From JAFKKS01 sp050187875 (lineage in GTDB: Bacteria > Pseudomonadota > Alphaproteobacteria > Rhizobiales > Xanthobacteraceae): 64,000 bases of DNA. The stretch spans positions 27,164 through 91,163 of the forward strand of contig JBFWXB010000017.1 in the NCBI GenBank assembly GCA_050187875.1, read 5' to 3'. This document shows positions 33,610 to 42,741 of the stretch, in pieces. The first letter of the stretch is position 1, and each line of letters opens with the position of its first letter. The position numbers and the translations under genes are program-made. The notes below the pieces were generated by a model. That model made no database searches and was not told where the DNA came from. It saw nothing but the letters and a program-made list of their open reading frames with translations.

Positions 33610-33818
33610 GAGCCGCCCCTTGCCGCTTCTGGCCGCCAGTGGCGCCAGTGAGTTGGATGTATGTCAAGAGGCTTGCCCGACGCCGCACTGATCCATCCTG
33701 AAGGTGAACGGCGGCAGCGAGTGATCAGGCGATGCACTTCGCCATTCTCAATCACAGCTAATTCCAGATCGCAGTCGAACGGCGCGCGCGCAATCGATTG
33801 CCAATCTGGTTCATTCAT
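33597..33818 (-). CDS. Small conserved-looking protein upstream of the dehydrogenase
   Basis: This is a 73-residue soluble protein (MNEPDWQSIARAPFDCDLELAVIENGEVHRL...) with a compact beta-rich sequence and a Trp/His-rich C-terminus (HPTHWRHWRPE). It overlaps the dehydrogenase start by 13 bases. A full FixK box is centred 61 bases upstream of the ATG, at the classical activation distance with a leader of about 20 bases. An in-frame TTG at 33854 would lengthen it by 12 residues. Function unknown. Confidence 0.7.
   Translation of the reverse strand: MNEPDWQSIARAPFDCDLELAVIENGEVHRLITRCRRSPSGWISAASGKPLDIHPTHWRHWRPEAARGGSCAP
33654..33667. promoter_or_regulatory. Imperfect FixK-like site, TGGA-TGTATG-TCAA
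   Basis: This site has one mismatch to TTGA-N6-TCAA and lies inside the small gene just upstream of the dehydrogenase start. It could be an internal promoter element, but the intact box at 33873 is the more likely driver. Confidence 0.25.
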
Positions 33819-33872
33819 TTCGACGGACTCATACAGATGATATTTATTATTCAATCACGGCGCCCTCCGTCG

Positions 33873-33886
33873 TTGATCGAGGTCAA
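33873..33886. promoter_or_regulatory. FixK/FNR box, TTGA-TCGAGG-TCAA
   Basis: This exact palindrome is well placed for the leftward small-protein/dehydrogenase pair: its centre is 61 bases from the ATG at 33818. It is also 290 bases upstream of the rightward LuxR-type gene, where a long leader would be needed. Confidence 0.68.
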
Positions 33887-34176
33887 GCTTTCCCGCTCGG
33901 ACTCTCACTGTTTCAAACCGATACTTGGAGCATCGAAACAACTCGCAGAATGCACGATTCCAGCCGCTGCCGTCGAACAGGATCTCGTTCTTTTCTGCTT
34001 GCGCGAGTGCGGCGGCGGTGGGTTTGACATGCCTCAATCCGGCGCTTCAGAAGCCTGTCTATGATTTCTGCGAAGGGATGAGGAGCTACCTCATGTCAAC
34101 GGCTACGCCAGGTAAGGGCGTGGCAGCTGGTCAGCTTGCGATCGACGCAATCATCTTTCTACGGGCTAGTTGCAGC

Positions 34177-34884
34177 ATGAATCGTCCTGTTCCGCTGCTC
34201 GTGATTGCGCCCGACGAACTCTCACGAATGGGGCTGCTCCGCATTCTCTCCGGCTCCCGCTACAAGCGGATCGCAGCCTATTCTGCTTGGGATGAGGCGG
34301 TCGCTGCCGGAAAATCGATTCCGGCATTGGTGATTCTGATTTTGAGCGGAACGACAACGGACCCAATCGCGGTTGCTGCTCAAGTTGGCCCGATGGTCGC
34401 GCAATCAAAGGTCGTTGTCCTTGCAGATCATTTGGACGCTAAGCTTGTCAGGGCTGCGATCTGTGCTGGCGCGGCGGCCTACTTGCCGCGTTCCGTTTCG
34501 ACAGATGCTCTCATGCAAACGCTTGAGCTTGTGCTTGAGGGCGAGGTCCTATTCCCCGCGTCAGTCGCACGCGAGGCCCTTCTCTGCAAGCAGACGGGGT
34601 CGATAACAACAAATACCAGTAGCCCTGAACGCACAATCGCCGATGACCGCGTGAGCCGCTTGTCATCACGCGAGGTCGAGATTCTAAAACGGCTCGTGCA
34701 TGGCGCTTCGAATAAGCAGATCAGTCGAGAACTCAACATTTCGGACACGACCGTCAAGGTTCATGTGAAAGCGGTCCTCCGCAAGCTCGGGCTTCGCAAT
34801 CGTACGCAAGCAGCCGTCTGGGGCGCCGACAACCTGTCGAATGAATTACTCGTGCTTCTTGTGAAGGACACGGACCATGACTAA
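34177..34884 (+). CDS. LuxR/NarL-type regulator with degenerate receiver domain
   Basis: This 235-residue protein has a receiver-like N-terminal domain and a C-terminal LuxR HTH (LSSREVEILKRLVHGASNKQISRELNISDTTVKVHVKAVLRKLGL). In the receiver, the strand that should carry the phosphorylated Asp reads LVILILSG, with Ile in its place, and the conserved Lys position reads AYLPRS. It is therefore probably not controlled by phosphorylation. The ATG at 34177 begins the domain; frame is open upstream to 33925 without domain-like sequence. It overlaps phaC by eight bases, suggesting linked expression. Confidence 0.85.
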   Translation: MNRPVPLLVIAPDELSRMGLLRILSGSRYKRIAAYSAWDEAVAAGKSIPALVILILSGTTTDPIAVAAQVGPMVAQSKVVVLADHLDAKLVRAAICAGAAAYLPRSVSTDALMQTLELVLEGEVLFPASVAREALLCKQTGSITTNTSSPERTIADDRVSRLSSREVEILKRLVHGASNKQISRELNISDTTVKVHVKAVLRKLGLRNRTQAAVWGADNLSNELLVLLVKDTDHD

Positions 34885-36745
34885 GCGCCATGCTTCCTTT
34901 TCGACCGCCCCGATCGTTACTGCCGTCCCGTCGGAAGAGACGCGCGGCGAGGTTCGTCCGCTGAAGGGTGCGCGGCAACAAAAGTTCAGTAGTCTTGCAC
35001 CCGACCACGATTCCTATTCTGTCAGCGCATTTTCCGACGTCATTGACCGCGCGACCCACGCGGCCGCGGCGCGCTTGACGTTTGGGCTATCTCCTGCGGC
35101 GATGATCGAGGCCTACGTCGATTGGGTCATCCACCTTACATTTTCGCCGGGTAAGCAGTTGCAGCTCGGCGATAAAGCGTTCCGAAAGATGCTCCGATTT
35201 GCAAATTATGTCAGCCGCTGCTCCACGCAGCGCGACAATGTCGGACCCTGCATTGAGCCGCTGCCCCAGGACAAGCGATTTGCGGGAGAGGAATGGCAGA
35301 GATGGCCATTCAATATTGTGCATCAGGCCTTTCTGCTGCAGCAGCAATGGTGGCACAACGCCACGACTGATATTCGCGGTGTTACGCGCCAGCATGAGGA
35401 CATCGTCTCGTTCGTAGCGAGGCAATGGTTGGATATGGTCGCACCTTCCAACTTCTTGCTCACGAATCCAAAGGCACTGCAGATCACATTCGAAACGGGC
35501 GGGGCCAACCTTGTACGTGGCTTTCAGAATTTCATGCAGGATTGGGAGCGCGCGGCCACGGGCCGGCGGCCGATCGGCGCGGAAAATTTCCAACCTGGAA
35601 AGGGCGTAGCGGTCACGTCGGGAAAAGTGATCTACCGCAACCGACTAATCGAGCTCATTCAGTATGCACCGACAACCGACATGGTCCGGCCGGAACCGAT
35701 CCTGATCATCCCAGCCTGGATCATGAAGTACTACATCCTCGATCTTTCGCCGAACAATTCGATGGTAAAGCATCTGGTCGAGCAAGGTTTCACCGTCTTC
35801 ATGATCTCCTGGAAGAATCCGGGGCCGGAGGATCGTGATCTTGATCTTGAAGACTACCGTCGGGAAGGGATCATGGCGGCACTCAATTGCGTGAATGCCG
35901 TTTGTCCCGAGCGCAACGTCCATACTGTTGGCTATTGTCTCGGCGGAACGCTGCTTGCAATCGCTGCTGCTGCGATGGCGCGTGACGACGACACGCGGCT
36001 TCAAACGATGACTCTCCTCGCGGCGCAAACGGATTTCACCGAAGCGGGCGAACTCATGCTGTTCATCAATGAGAGCCAGCTCTCGTTCCTTGAAGACATG
36101 ATGTGGGAGCAGGGCTTTCTCGACGCGCGGCAAATGGCCGGGGCATTCCAGATGCTTCGATCCAACGACATGATCTGGTCGCGCTTGACGCGCCACTATC
36201 TACTGGGCGAGCGCACGCCCATGAACGATCTCATGGCGTGGAACGCCGACGCCACACGCATGCCTTATCGCATGCATTCGCAATATCTGCGGAATCTGTT
36301 CTTCAACAACGATCTCGCCGAGGGGCGGTTTGCGGCAGCAGGCTCGCCGATTGCGCTCTCGGATATCCGTGTACCCATCTTCGCGGTGGGCACACTTCAA
36401 GACCATGTCGCGCCCTGGCGTTCAACCTACAAACTCAACCTGCTCACCGGCAGCGATGTGACTTACGTTCTCGCGAGCGGAGGCCACAATGTCGGCATTG
36501 TCGCTCCGCCGGATGAAATGGGGCGCAATTTCCAGGTCATGCACCGGCGCCATGACGAGCCTTACGTCGATCCCGAAGCCTACGGGGAGCGCGCGCAGCA
36601 AAAACCCGGATCATGGTGGCCGGAATGGTTTGCCTGGCTTGGCGCTCAGTCTGGAAAGATGATACCGCCGCCAGCTATGGGCATGCCCGGCCAGCACTTG
36701 AGAGCGCTCCCCGACGCGCCAGGGCGATACGTGCTCCAGGACTGA
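34877..36745 (+). CDS. phaC: Class I poly(3-hydroxyalkanoate) synthase
   Basis: This enzyme polymerises hydroxyacyl-CoA into storage polyester granules. The 622-residue protein has the usual N-terminal domain and an alpha/beta-hydrolase core. The lipase-like box is GYCLGGT with the active Cys; the catalytic Asp lies in TLQDHVAPW and the His in ASGGHNVG. It overlaps the LuxR-type gene by eight bases. PHA synthesis as a sink for reductant fits the low-oxygen context. No phaA, phaB or phasin gene is adjacent. Confidence 0.94.
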   Translation: MTKRHASFSTAPIVTAVPSEETRGEVRPLKGARQQKFSSLAPDHDSYSVSAFSDVIDRATHAAAARLTFGLSPAAMIEAYVDWVIHLTFSPGKQLQLGDKAFRKMLRFANYVSRCSTQRDNVGPCIEPLPQDKRFAGEEWQRWPFNIVHQAFLLQQQWWHNATTDIRGVTRQHEDIVSFVARQWLDMVAPSNFLLTNPKALQITFETGGANLVRGFQNFMQDWERAATGRRPIGAENFQPGKGVAVTSGKVIYRNRLIELIQYAPTTDMVRPEPILIIPAWIMKYYILDLSPNNSMVKHLVEQGFTVFMISWKNPGPEDRDLDLEDYRREGIMAALNCVNAVCPERNVHTVGYCLGGTLLAIAAAAMARDDDTRLQTMTLLAAQTDFTEAGELMLFINESQLSFLEDMMWEQGFLDARQMAGAFQMLRSNDMIWSRLTRHYLLGERTPMNDLMAWNADATRMPYRMHSQYLRNLFFNNDLAEGRFAAAGSPIALSDIRVPIFAVGTLQDHVAPWRSTYKLNLLTGSDVTYVLASGGHNVGIVAPPDEMGRNFQVMHRRHDEPYVDPEAYGERAQQKPGSWWPEWFAWLGAQSGKMIPPPAMGMPGQHLRALPDAPGRYVLQD

Positions 36746-36756
36746 CGAGCCTTTCC

Positions 36757-37056
36757 ATGTCGTCGAGCGTTTCAGGCTCTTTCTGGCGACAGCGCGTTGA
36801 ATCTCTCTATCCCCAATATGGGACAGGCGCCGATGGCCTGTGTTCCGCGGAGGCGGCCCGCAAGCTGGGGCAATATGGGCCGAACATTGTCGTGCAAGAC
36901 CAGCGCTCACGCTTGCTCGGAAAAATCGCCCGCAAGTTCGCCGAACCTCTGGTCGCGATTCTTCTCATGACAGGGGCGCTTTCCGCTGCGACCGGCGATC
37001 CGGCCGGTTTTGCCATCATTAATCGCCTTCTCGGTGACGCGATCGCCGACGTTTAA
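36757..37056 (+). pseudogene. Truncated N-terminus of a Mg-type P-type ATPase
   Basis: The 99-residue frame matches the N-terminal cytosolic part and first helix of MgtA/PMA-like cation ATPases (GADGLCSAEAARKLGQYGPNIV, FAEPLVAILLMTGALSAATGDPAGFAII). Homology stops at about base 37018, after which the frame runs 13 unrelated codons to a stop. All catalytic domains are gone. The break coincides with the start of an adaptor-like fragment on the other strand, so a deletion or inversion fused two broken genes here. Confidence 0.75.
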
Positions 37057-37115
37057 AGTCACATTGAACTTCGGCAGGCGTCCGTTGGTCACGGTCCAGA
37101 CGGCTGCATTATCGA
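37018..37115 (-). pseudogene. Possible fragment of an efflux adaptor (MFP) C-terminus
   Basis: Directly after the ABC ATPase stop, the minus strand reads LIDNAAVWTVTNGRLPKFNVTLN, which looks like the C-terminal beta-barrel/membrane-proximal part of a periplasmic adaptor (compare AVWVVxxGRLxxxPVxLG in the family). It has no start and ends at the same point where the P-ATPase fragment on the other strand loses homology. The match is short, so the call is tentative. Confidence 0.4.
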
Positions 37116-37817
37116 TCAATGTGGAATTGTCCCATCCGCAATCCGACCGTCAACGACCTCGATCACGCGGTCGCATTGCCATGCGAGGTCCATATTGTGC
37201 GTCACGAGCAAGAACGTCGTGCCATTGCTTCGATTGACGGAACGCATCATTTCGAAAACGGTCTTGGCCGATTGTGTGTCGAGGTTTCCGGTCGGCTCGT
37301 CGGCCAATATCAGTGCCGGGTTCATCGCCAACGCGCGCGCTACGGCGACTCTCTGCTGCTGGCCGCCGGACATGTTGTTGGCGAGGTTGTTCTCCCACTG
37401 CGTGAGGCCAAGCTGGGCTAGCAATGCACGCGCGCGTTCGCGCATCGGTGCATCCGGAAAGGAGCGCTCGACGAGCAGCGGCATCATGACGTTCTCGATC
37501 GCCGTAAAGGCAGATATCAGATAGTGGTATTGGAAGACGAAGCCGATGCTGTGACCCCGCAGATGCGTCAGTAAGTCGTCGTCCAAATCTTCCGTCTCTT
37601 GCCCCTCCAGAAAGAGTCGGCCTCTTGTCGGTCGATCCAGAAGTCCGACAATGTTCAGAAGCGTGCTTTTCCCGGAGCCGGATGGCCCGATAAGCGCCAC
37701 GAACTCTCCCCGTCGAACCTGCAGATTGACGTCGTGTAGCACCTCGGTCTCCGACGGCTGGCCGACATTGTATGATTTGCAGATGTGCTCGAGTTGCAGA
37801 ACGAATTGGTCAGCCAC
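37116..37817 (-). CDS. ABC transporter ATPase, MacB/LolD type
   Basis: This is a 233-residue ATPase of the MacB/LolD group, with Walker A GPSGSGKST, Q-loop FQYHY, signature MSGGQQQR, Walker B LILADEPTGNLD and H-loop THN. It pairs with the FtsX-like permease whose gene overlaps it by eight bases, and with the adaptor upstream. Together they would form a periplasm-to-outside efflux or envelope-lipid transport machine. Confidence 0.9.
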   Translation of the reverse strand: MADQFVLQLEHICKSYNVGQPSETEVLHDVNLQVRRGEFVALIGPSGSGKSTLLNIVGLLDRPTRGRLFLEGQETEDLDDDLLTHLRGHSIGFVFQYHYLISAFTAIENVMMPLLVERSFPDAPMRERARALLAQLGLTQWENNLANNMSGGQQQRVAVARALAMNPALILADEPTGNLDTQSAKTVFEMMRSVNRSNGTTFLLVTHNMDLAWQCDRVIEVVDGRIADGTIPH

Positions 37818-39039
37818 GGATCGCCACCACCGGGTCGAAATGGGCCGCTCGCAACGCGGGGACAGCGGCGGCGGCGACGCCCGTCACGGTCGCGAGCAGC
37901 ACGGAACCAACGAAGAGCGATGGCTCAAGAATGAGCGGAAAGAGCTCGGTTCCGTCCGGCTGCCGCAGATAGCTATGCAGATAGCTCACGGCCATCATGC
38001 CGACCGCCCCACCGACGGCCGCGCCGAGGAAACCCAACAGTCCGCCCTGGATCAGGAACAACCGGAGAACCTGTCCACGTGATGCCCCCATGGCGCGCAG
38101 GATTCCAATATCCTTCGAGCGTTGAATGACCGAGACAACGAGGACGCTGGCGATGCCGAACGCGACGGAAAGGGCAACGAATATGCGGATCAATGTGTTC
38201 GAGATTTGCTGTGCATTAACGGCAGTAAAGAATTGCGCATTGGTCGCAATCCAACTGTCCGCCTCGATTCCCGTCGCTGCTTGAATAGTCTGCGCAATTG
38301 CCTCCGCCGCGTAAACGTCCGTTACCGTTACGTCGATCGTCGTCACCCCGCCGACGAGGTCGAGAAGCGCCTGGGCGGTCCGTAAGGCGACGAAGGTCGA
38401 GCGCTGGTTGGTGAACTTGTTTCCGAAATCAAAGATCCCCGTCACCGTCAATACGCGCGATGCGCCGTTACCCGAAGCAACGTTGATTTTTTCGCCGACG
38501 CCAACGCCGAGACTTTTAGCGAGTTCAGTGCCAATAAGGATGTCGTCGGCCAGAAGCCGTGCGTTACCCGCGACAATATAGTCAGGTATGCGCACGATCT
38601 GAAAATAGACGTCGGGGTCAGCTCCCGTTAGCGAGATCGAGCGGCTAGCCGCTCCTCGTATCGCCAGTGCGGAGCCGCTGGCGGTGGGCGACACACGCGT
38701 GACGTCGGGCCGGGTGCGGAGCTGCTCGCGTATTTTCTGCCATTGGTCGATCGAGCGGATGCGCTGAGCGGGCCGTTGTACGATAGGCGCGGTAAGTTCT
38801 GTATCGGTCGACTTTCTCAACGGGCGTGCGATTTCGTCCGGCGGGATCAACTGAACGTGAGGCTGAGACGTGAGCACACGTCTCAGGAAGTTGGCTTGCA
38901 GGCTGGCAAGTAGTGCCGACATGAACACCACGACGGCAACGCCGATCGCTGCTGCCGTGACGATGAAGATCGTTTGCATGCGGCCTTCCTTGAGAAAGCG
39001 TAGAGCGGCGATCCATTCGAATGGCGCCCAAGAGTTCAT
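37810..39039 (-). CDS. ABC transporter permease, FtsX/MacB-like
   Basis: This 409-residue permease has one N-terminal helix (about 22-45), a large periplasmic domain, and three C-terminal helices (IFVALSVAFGIASVLVVSVIQ, GLLGFLGAAVGGAVGMMAV, and a last one near the end), the topology of MacB/LolC proteins. The coupling sequence RSKDIGILRAMGASRGQVL is typical. It overlaps both the ATPase gene (8 bases) and the adaptor gene (4 bases). Confidence 0.9.
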   Translation of the reverse strand: MNSWAPFEWIAALRFLKEGRMQTIFIVTAAAIGVAVVVFMSALLASLQANFLRRVLTSQPHVQLIPPDEIARPLRKSTDTELTAPIVQRPAQRIRSIDQWQKIREQLRTRPDVTRVSPTASGSALAIRGAASRSISLTGADPDVYFQIVRIPDYIVAGNARLLADDILIGTELAKSLGVGVGEKINVASGNGASRVLTVTGIFDFGNKFTNQRSTFVALRTAQALLDLVGGVTTIDVTVTDVYAAEAIAQTIQAATGIEADSWIATNAQFFTAVNAQQISNTLIRIFVALSVAFGIASVLVVSVIQRSKDIGILRAMGASRGQVLRLFLIQGGLLGFLGAAVGGAVGMMAVSYLHSYLRQPDGTELFPLILEPSLFVGSVLLATVTGVAAAAVPALRAAHFDPVVAIRG

Positions 39040-40364
39040 CGCGACGAACCCCTTGTGGCTACGAGGCGAACACGGTCGCCGTCTTCGATTGAGGAGCTTG
39101 CCGGTAGAATTTTGTCGCCCGGCCCGAGCCCGTTGAGGACCTCAGCCTGTCCGCCGCTGACCAAGCCAACGACGATCTCTTGGCGGTGTGCGCGCCCTTC
39201 TTTCACTTTCAAGACCCAGGGCCGCTCGCCATTGAGAGCGCGAATGCTTGTCGTCGGCGCGACGGTGACGTTGCGATGCCGTGCCGTCTCGATGTCGACC
39301 GACACGGTCATGTCTTGCTGAAGATAAGTCGGCGGCTCCGGGACGCTCAGTTTGACCTGGACGGAGGCCCGCTGAAGATCAATCCCCGGGTTGATATAGG
39401 TCACCTCGGCGGCGAATGTCGCTTTCGGAAAGGCGTCGGCCGAAACGATCGCCTTCTGCCCAATGGCGATGAGTCCGAGATTCTTTTCGTCGATTTGTAC
39501 GACGAGCTGCGTACTTCCCGACGGCGAGAGAACCATCAGGATGCCGCCTGGCTGGACGACGTAGCCCTTCTCGACATTGCGCGCGATTAGGATGCCGTTT
39601 CGGGGCGCGGTGATCGTTGTGTAGCTGAGCCGCGATCGGGCAACATCCAAGCTGGCTTGCGACTGCCGGAGTTGCGTTTCGGCCATCACGTAATCGGCCC
39701 CGCCTGGACTGCTGGAGTAGAACTGAAACTGGGCGCTGCGAAATTGCGCCTGGGCGATATTCAGCGATTTGGTCGCCTCATCGAGCGTGGCGCGTGTGCC
39801 ATAGCCGCTGTTGGCAAGCGTCTGGGCGCGCTTGAACGTTTCTTCCGCATTCTTCAGCGTGGCCTGCGTCTGTTCCATGGCTTCGCGAGCGGACGGCAAT
39901 GTCAGTTCGCGCATCTGCCGCACGCGCGCTTCGGCCTGCGCCAATACGCCTTCCGCCTGCACGACGGAGGCCCGCGCCTCCCGGTCGTCGAGGTGAATCA
40001 AAACGTCCCCGGCAGAAACCGTTTGGCCCTCCGCCACCGGGACGTCCACGACCGTGCCGGTAATCTGGCTGCTGACGTTCACACGGTAAGGAGCAAGAAC
40101 GCTTCCGCTTGCGACCACGCTCTGCACGAAATCGGCCCTGGTAACGGCTTCAGTCTGAACCAACGGCCCGAAAATGAGCGGCGGCGCGTAATACATGGCG
40201 ACGCCGGCAGCCGCCAAGCCGAGAAGTGCGGCAAGCCGCCAGCGCCGGACGAATTTGGCGATCCCACGAAAGATCAAGCCGGCCCGCGATATGCCCTTTT
40301 CAGTTTCGACAGAGGGAGGCACAAAAAGCATGGTCGACCAGAAGTGAAGGTTCTCGACCAGCAT
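39036..40364 (-). CDS. Periplasmic adaptor (HlyD/MacA family) of the ABC efflux system
   Basis: This 442-residue adaptor has a single N-terminal membrane helix (about residues 43-62), a lipoyl half-motif VDVPVAEGQTVSAGDVLIHLDD, a long coiled-coil hairpin, the second lipoyl half and a beta-barrel domain (NPGIDLQRASVQVKLSVPEPP). It is MacA-like. The ATG could be 40364 or 40331; neither has a strong ribosome site. The order adaptor, permease, ATPase with overlaps indicates one operon. An imperfect FixK-like site lies upstream. Confidence 0.9.
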   Translation of the reverse strand: MLVENLHFWSTMLFVPPSVETEKGISRAGLIFRGIAKFVRRWRLAALLGLAAAGVAMYYAPPLIFGPLVQTEAVTRADFVQSVVASGSVLAPYRVNVSSQITGTVVDVPVAEGQTVSAGDVLIHLDDREARASVVQAEGVLAQAEARVRQMRELTLPSAREAMEQTQATLKNAEETFKRAQTLANSGYGTRATLDEATKSLNIAQAQFRSAQFQFYSSSPGGADYVMAETQLRQSQASLDVARSRLSYTTITAPRNGILIARNVEKGYVVQPGGILMVLSPSGSTQLVVQIDEKNLGLIAIGQKAIVSADAFPKATFAAEVTYINPGIDLQRASVQVKLSVPEPPTYLQQDMTVSVDIETARHRNVTVAPTTSIRALNGERPWVLKVKEGRAHRQEIVVGLVSGGQAEVLNGLGPGDKILPASSSIEDGDRVRLVATRGSSR

Positions 40365-40390
40365 TTTTATCGCGCGGCGGGTTCCCGTAA

Positions 40391-40404
40391 CTGATCTGAA
40401 TCAA
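40391..40404. promoter_or_regulatory. Imperfect FixK-like site, CTGA-TCTGAA-TCAA
   Basis: This site has one mismatch to the box. It lies 27 bases before the ATG at 40364 and 60 before the alternative ATG at 40331; only the latter start gives a sensible activation distance. Confidence 0.3.
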
Positions 40405-40443
40405 GAGTCGCCGGGATAGCAAGGCCGATGCTGCCTCCGCACC

Positions 40444-42741
40444 TCAACGAAGCACGGCGTGTTCGTAAATGTCTTCCTCCTGCGCGTTATGGATTCGCAC
40501 GAGTGCTTCGACGGATTCGATAGCGCGTTGAGCGTCACGGACAAGATAACGGTCGGCGTCCTGAGCAACGAGACCCTCGGCCAACTGCGCCAGCAGCCGC
40601 GCCAGATGGATGATCTCCCGATGCGCTCGGCTCATCGCGCCGAGGCCATGGCCATCGGAAAGATAACGTGCCAAGTCCGGATACACCTTGGTCTCGTCTT
40701 CCCGTTCGTGTTTGACGATGTGCCGTGTGACAATGTCATTGGCCTGCCGTATCAACGAGACTGCGGATTCGGATTCGGCGTTATCCAGGGCATCCGCAAT
40801 TTCGCGGAGCCTGTTCAGTTCGGTCTCGATCCTTTCGTGCTCCTGGCGTAACGCGGTGGCGACTGCCAGCGGCATCGCTGCGCGGCCGAATTTGCGCCCG
40901 GGGGTAAGTGCGCGCAGCGCATTCAGAATAACCGCGATATCGATGGCTTCCTGAGTCAGTGCGCCGGCGACGGGCGGTAGCCAGCCAAAAGCGGCAAAGC
41001 CCATGGCAATTCCCGACATGGCCAAGCCTGCGACGATACTCTGCAGAGCAATGCGCCGGGCACGTTTTGCGATCGAAACCGTATCGGAGACGCGATCGAG
41101 TCGGTCGACCAGCACCACCACGTCGGCCGCCTCCGAAGATGCGCTGGCGCCGCGCGCGCCCATAGCGACGCCTACGCTTGCGGCCGCGAGCGCAGGCGCA
41201 TCGTTGACGCCATCACCGACCATCACTGTGGGATTGAGACGTTGTTCCGTCGCCACCGCATCAACTTTATCCGATGGCGTTCGATCAGCGAGGACGGCGG
41301 CGAGATCGAGCGCCGCGCCGATCGTCTCGGCCGCATCGGCGCGGTCGCCGGTCAGCATGACGATCCGAGACACACCTGCGACTTTGAGCGCTTGGATGGT
41401 GCGCGGCGTTTCGCGCCTGAGTTCGTCACCCAGCAGCAAGACCCCAATGATACGCTCATTGACGGCGACAAAAACTGTCAACGCAGAACGCCACGCTGCG
41501 CGTCTCAGCGCGCGGAGTGCCCATTCCTCCGGTTTGCGCGCTCCATAGATCAGTTGCAGAGATCCCGCGCGGACGGCCTTGCCGTCGATGATGCCTTCCA
41601 GTCCGGAACCCAACGCCTCGCGCACCTCGGATGGGACCGAGAGTTTAAGGCCCTTCCGTTGAGCCGCCTCGACAATGGCAGCGGCCACGACGTGATGGGA
41701 TGCCTGTTCCAAGGAAGCGGCGATGCGCAAGACATTTTCAGCGCTCTGGTCAGGAGCAGTTTCGATCGCAACAAGGCGCGCTCCACCGATGGTCAAGGTG
41801 CCGGTCTTGTCGAACATCACGGTGTGTGTTCGAGCCAACGCTTCAAATGGACGGCCACCCTTGATGAGAATCCCTAAGCGGGCCGCTTGAGCCATGCCGG
41901 AGATGAACGCGACAGGAGCGGCCAGGATCAGCGGACATGGCGTAGCGGCAACCAACACGGCCAGTGCGCGAATGGGATCACCCGCGAATAGCCACGCACC
42001 ACCAGCTACAGCAAGGCTGACAGGAAGCAGGAGCAATGCAAAGCGATCGGCAACGCGAATGAAAGGGGCTTTGGCCGTTTGCGCTGCGGTAACCATCCGC
42101 ACGATTCCGGCATAGGTGCTTTCGCCGGCAGTCATTGTGGCGCGGAGCTCAAAAGCTTCACCCGCATTGACAGTGCCGCTTTTCGCCAGCTCGCCTTGCC
42201 GTCGCGTGACGGGAATAGGCTCACCTGTCAGCGCGGCCTCATCGATTACGGCAATTTGATTGATAATGATCCCGTCGACAGGAATCACTTCGCCGGCGCG
42301 AACAAGAACAATGTCGCCGACCTCGACTTGTTCAATCGCAATATCTGCAATCGTTGATCCTTCGCGGCGATGGGCGGTGCGCGGAGCACGATCAATCAAC
42401 AACCGCAAATCGCGTTCGGCACGGGCTACGGCGAAATCTTCCAGTACGTTGCCGCCTGCGTACATCACAGCGACCACGATCCCAGCCAAGGTTTCGCCGA
42501 GCGCGATTGCCGCCGACATCGAAACAAGAGCGATGGCATCGACGCCGACACGGCCGGCGAGAAAGTCGCGTATGATCGATATCAGGAGACCGGCCATCAC
42601 CGGCACGGTGCCGAAGGCCCACGCCCAATGAGCAAAATCGGCGTAGCCGAGAGCCCAGAGAGCCAATCCCATGAGAAGGCCGCCGAGCGCGATGGCAATC
42701 AATGCTCTCCGAAGGCCGCGCTCTGTCACGATCGATGTCAT
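40444..42741 (-). CDS. P1B-type metal ATPase with C-terminal hemerythrin-like domain
   Basis: This is a heavy-metal-transporting P-type ATPase of about 765 residues. Motifs: TGEP in the actuator, transmembrane metal motif ATPCPL (TPC, in place of the CPC of copper pumps), DKTGTLT, and GDGVNDAPAL. No N-terminal metal-binding domain is present. The last ~145 residues form a four-helix hemerythrin-like domain with H-E/H-x-x-x-E ligands (RQEHERIE, IVKHEREDE, AHREIIH, HNAQEEDIYEH). This architecture is that of P1B-5 pumps such as Nia (Ni/Fe export), where the tail binds a di-iron centre and may sense oxygen. Frame extends upstream to 43032, but the membrane protein starts at about MTSIVTERG. Confidence 0.88.
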   Translation of the reverse strand: MTSIVTERGLRRALIAIALGGLLMGLALWALGYADFAHWAWAFGTVPVMAGLLISIIRDFLAGRVGVDAIALVSMSAAIALGETLAGIVVAVMYAGGNVLEDFAVARAERDLRLLIDRAPRTAHRREGSTIADIAIEQVEVGDIVLVRAGEVIPVDGIIINQIAVIDEAALTGEPIPVTRRQGELAKSGTVNAGEAFELRATMTAGESTYAGIVRMVTAAQTAKAPFIRVADRFALLLLPVSLAVAGGAWLFAGDPIRALAVLVAATPCPLILAAPVAFISGMAQAARLGILIKGGRPFEALARTHTVMFDKTGTLTIGGARLVAIETAPDQSAENVLRIAASLEQASHHVVAAAIVEAAQRKGLKLSVPSEVREALGSGLEGIIDGKAVRAGSLQLIYGARKPEEWALRALRRAAWRSALTVFVAVNERIIGVLLLGDELRRETPRTIQALKVAGVSRIVMLTGDRADAAETIGAALDLAAVLADRTPSDKVDAVATEQRLNPTVMVGDGVNDAPALAAASVGVAMGARGASASSEAADVVVLVDRLDRVSDTVSIAKRARRIALQSIVAGLAMSGIAMGFAAFGWLPPVAGALTQEAIDIAVILNALRALTPGRKFGRAAMPLAVATALRQEHERIETELNRLREIADALDNAESESAVSLIRQANDIVTRHIVKHEREDETKVYPDLARYLSDGHGLGAMSRAHREIIHLARLLAQLAEGLVAQDADRYLVRDAQRAIESVEALVRIHNAQEEDIYEHAVLR

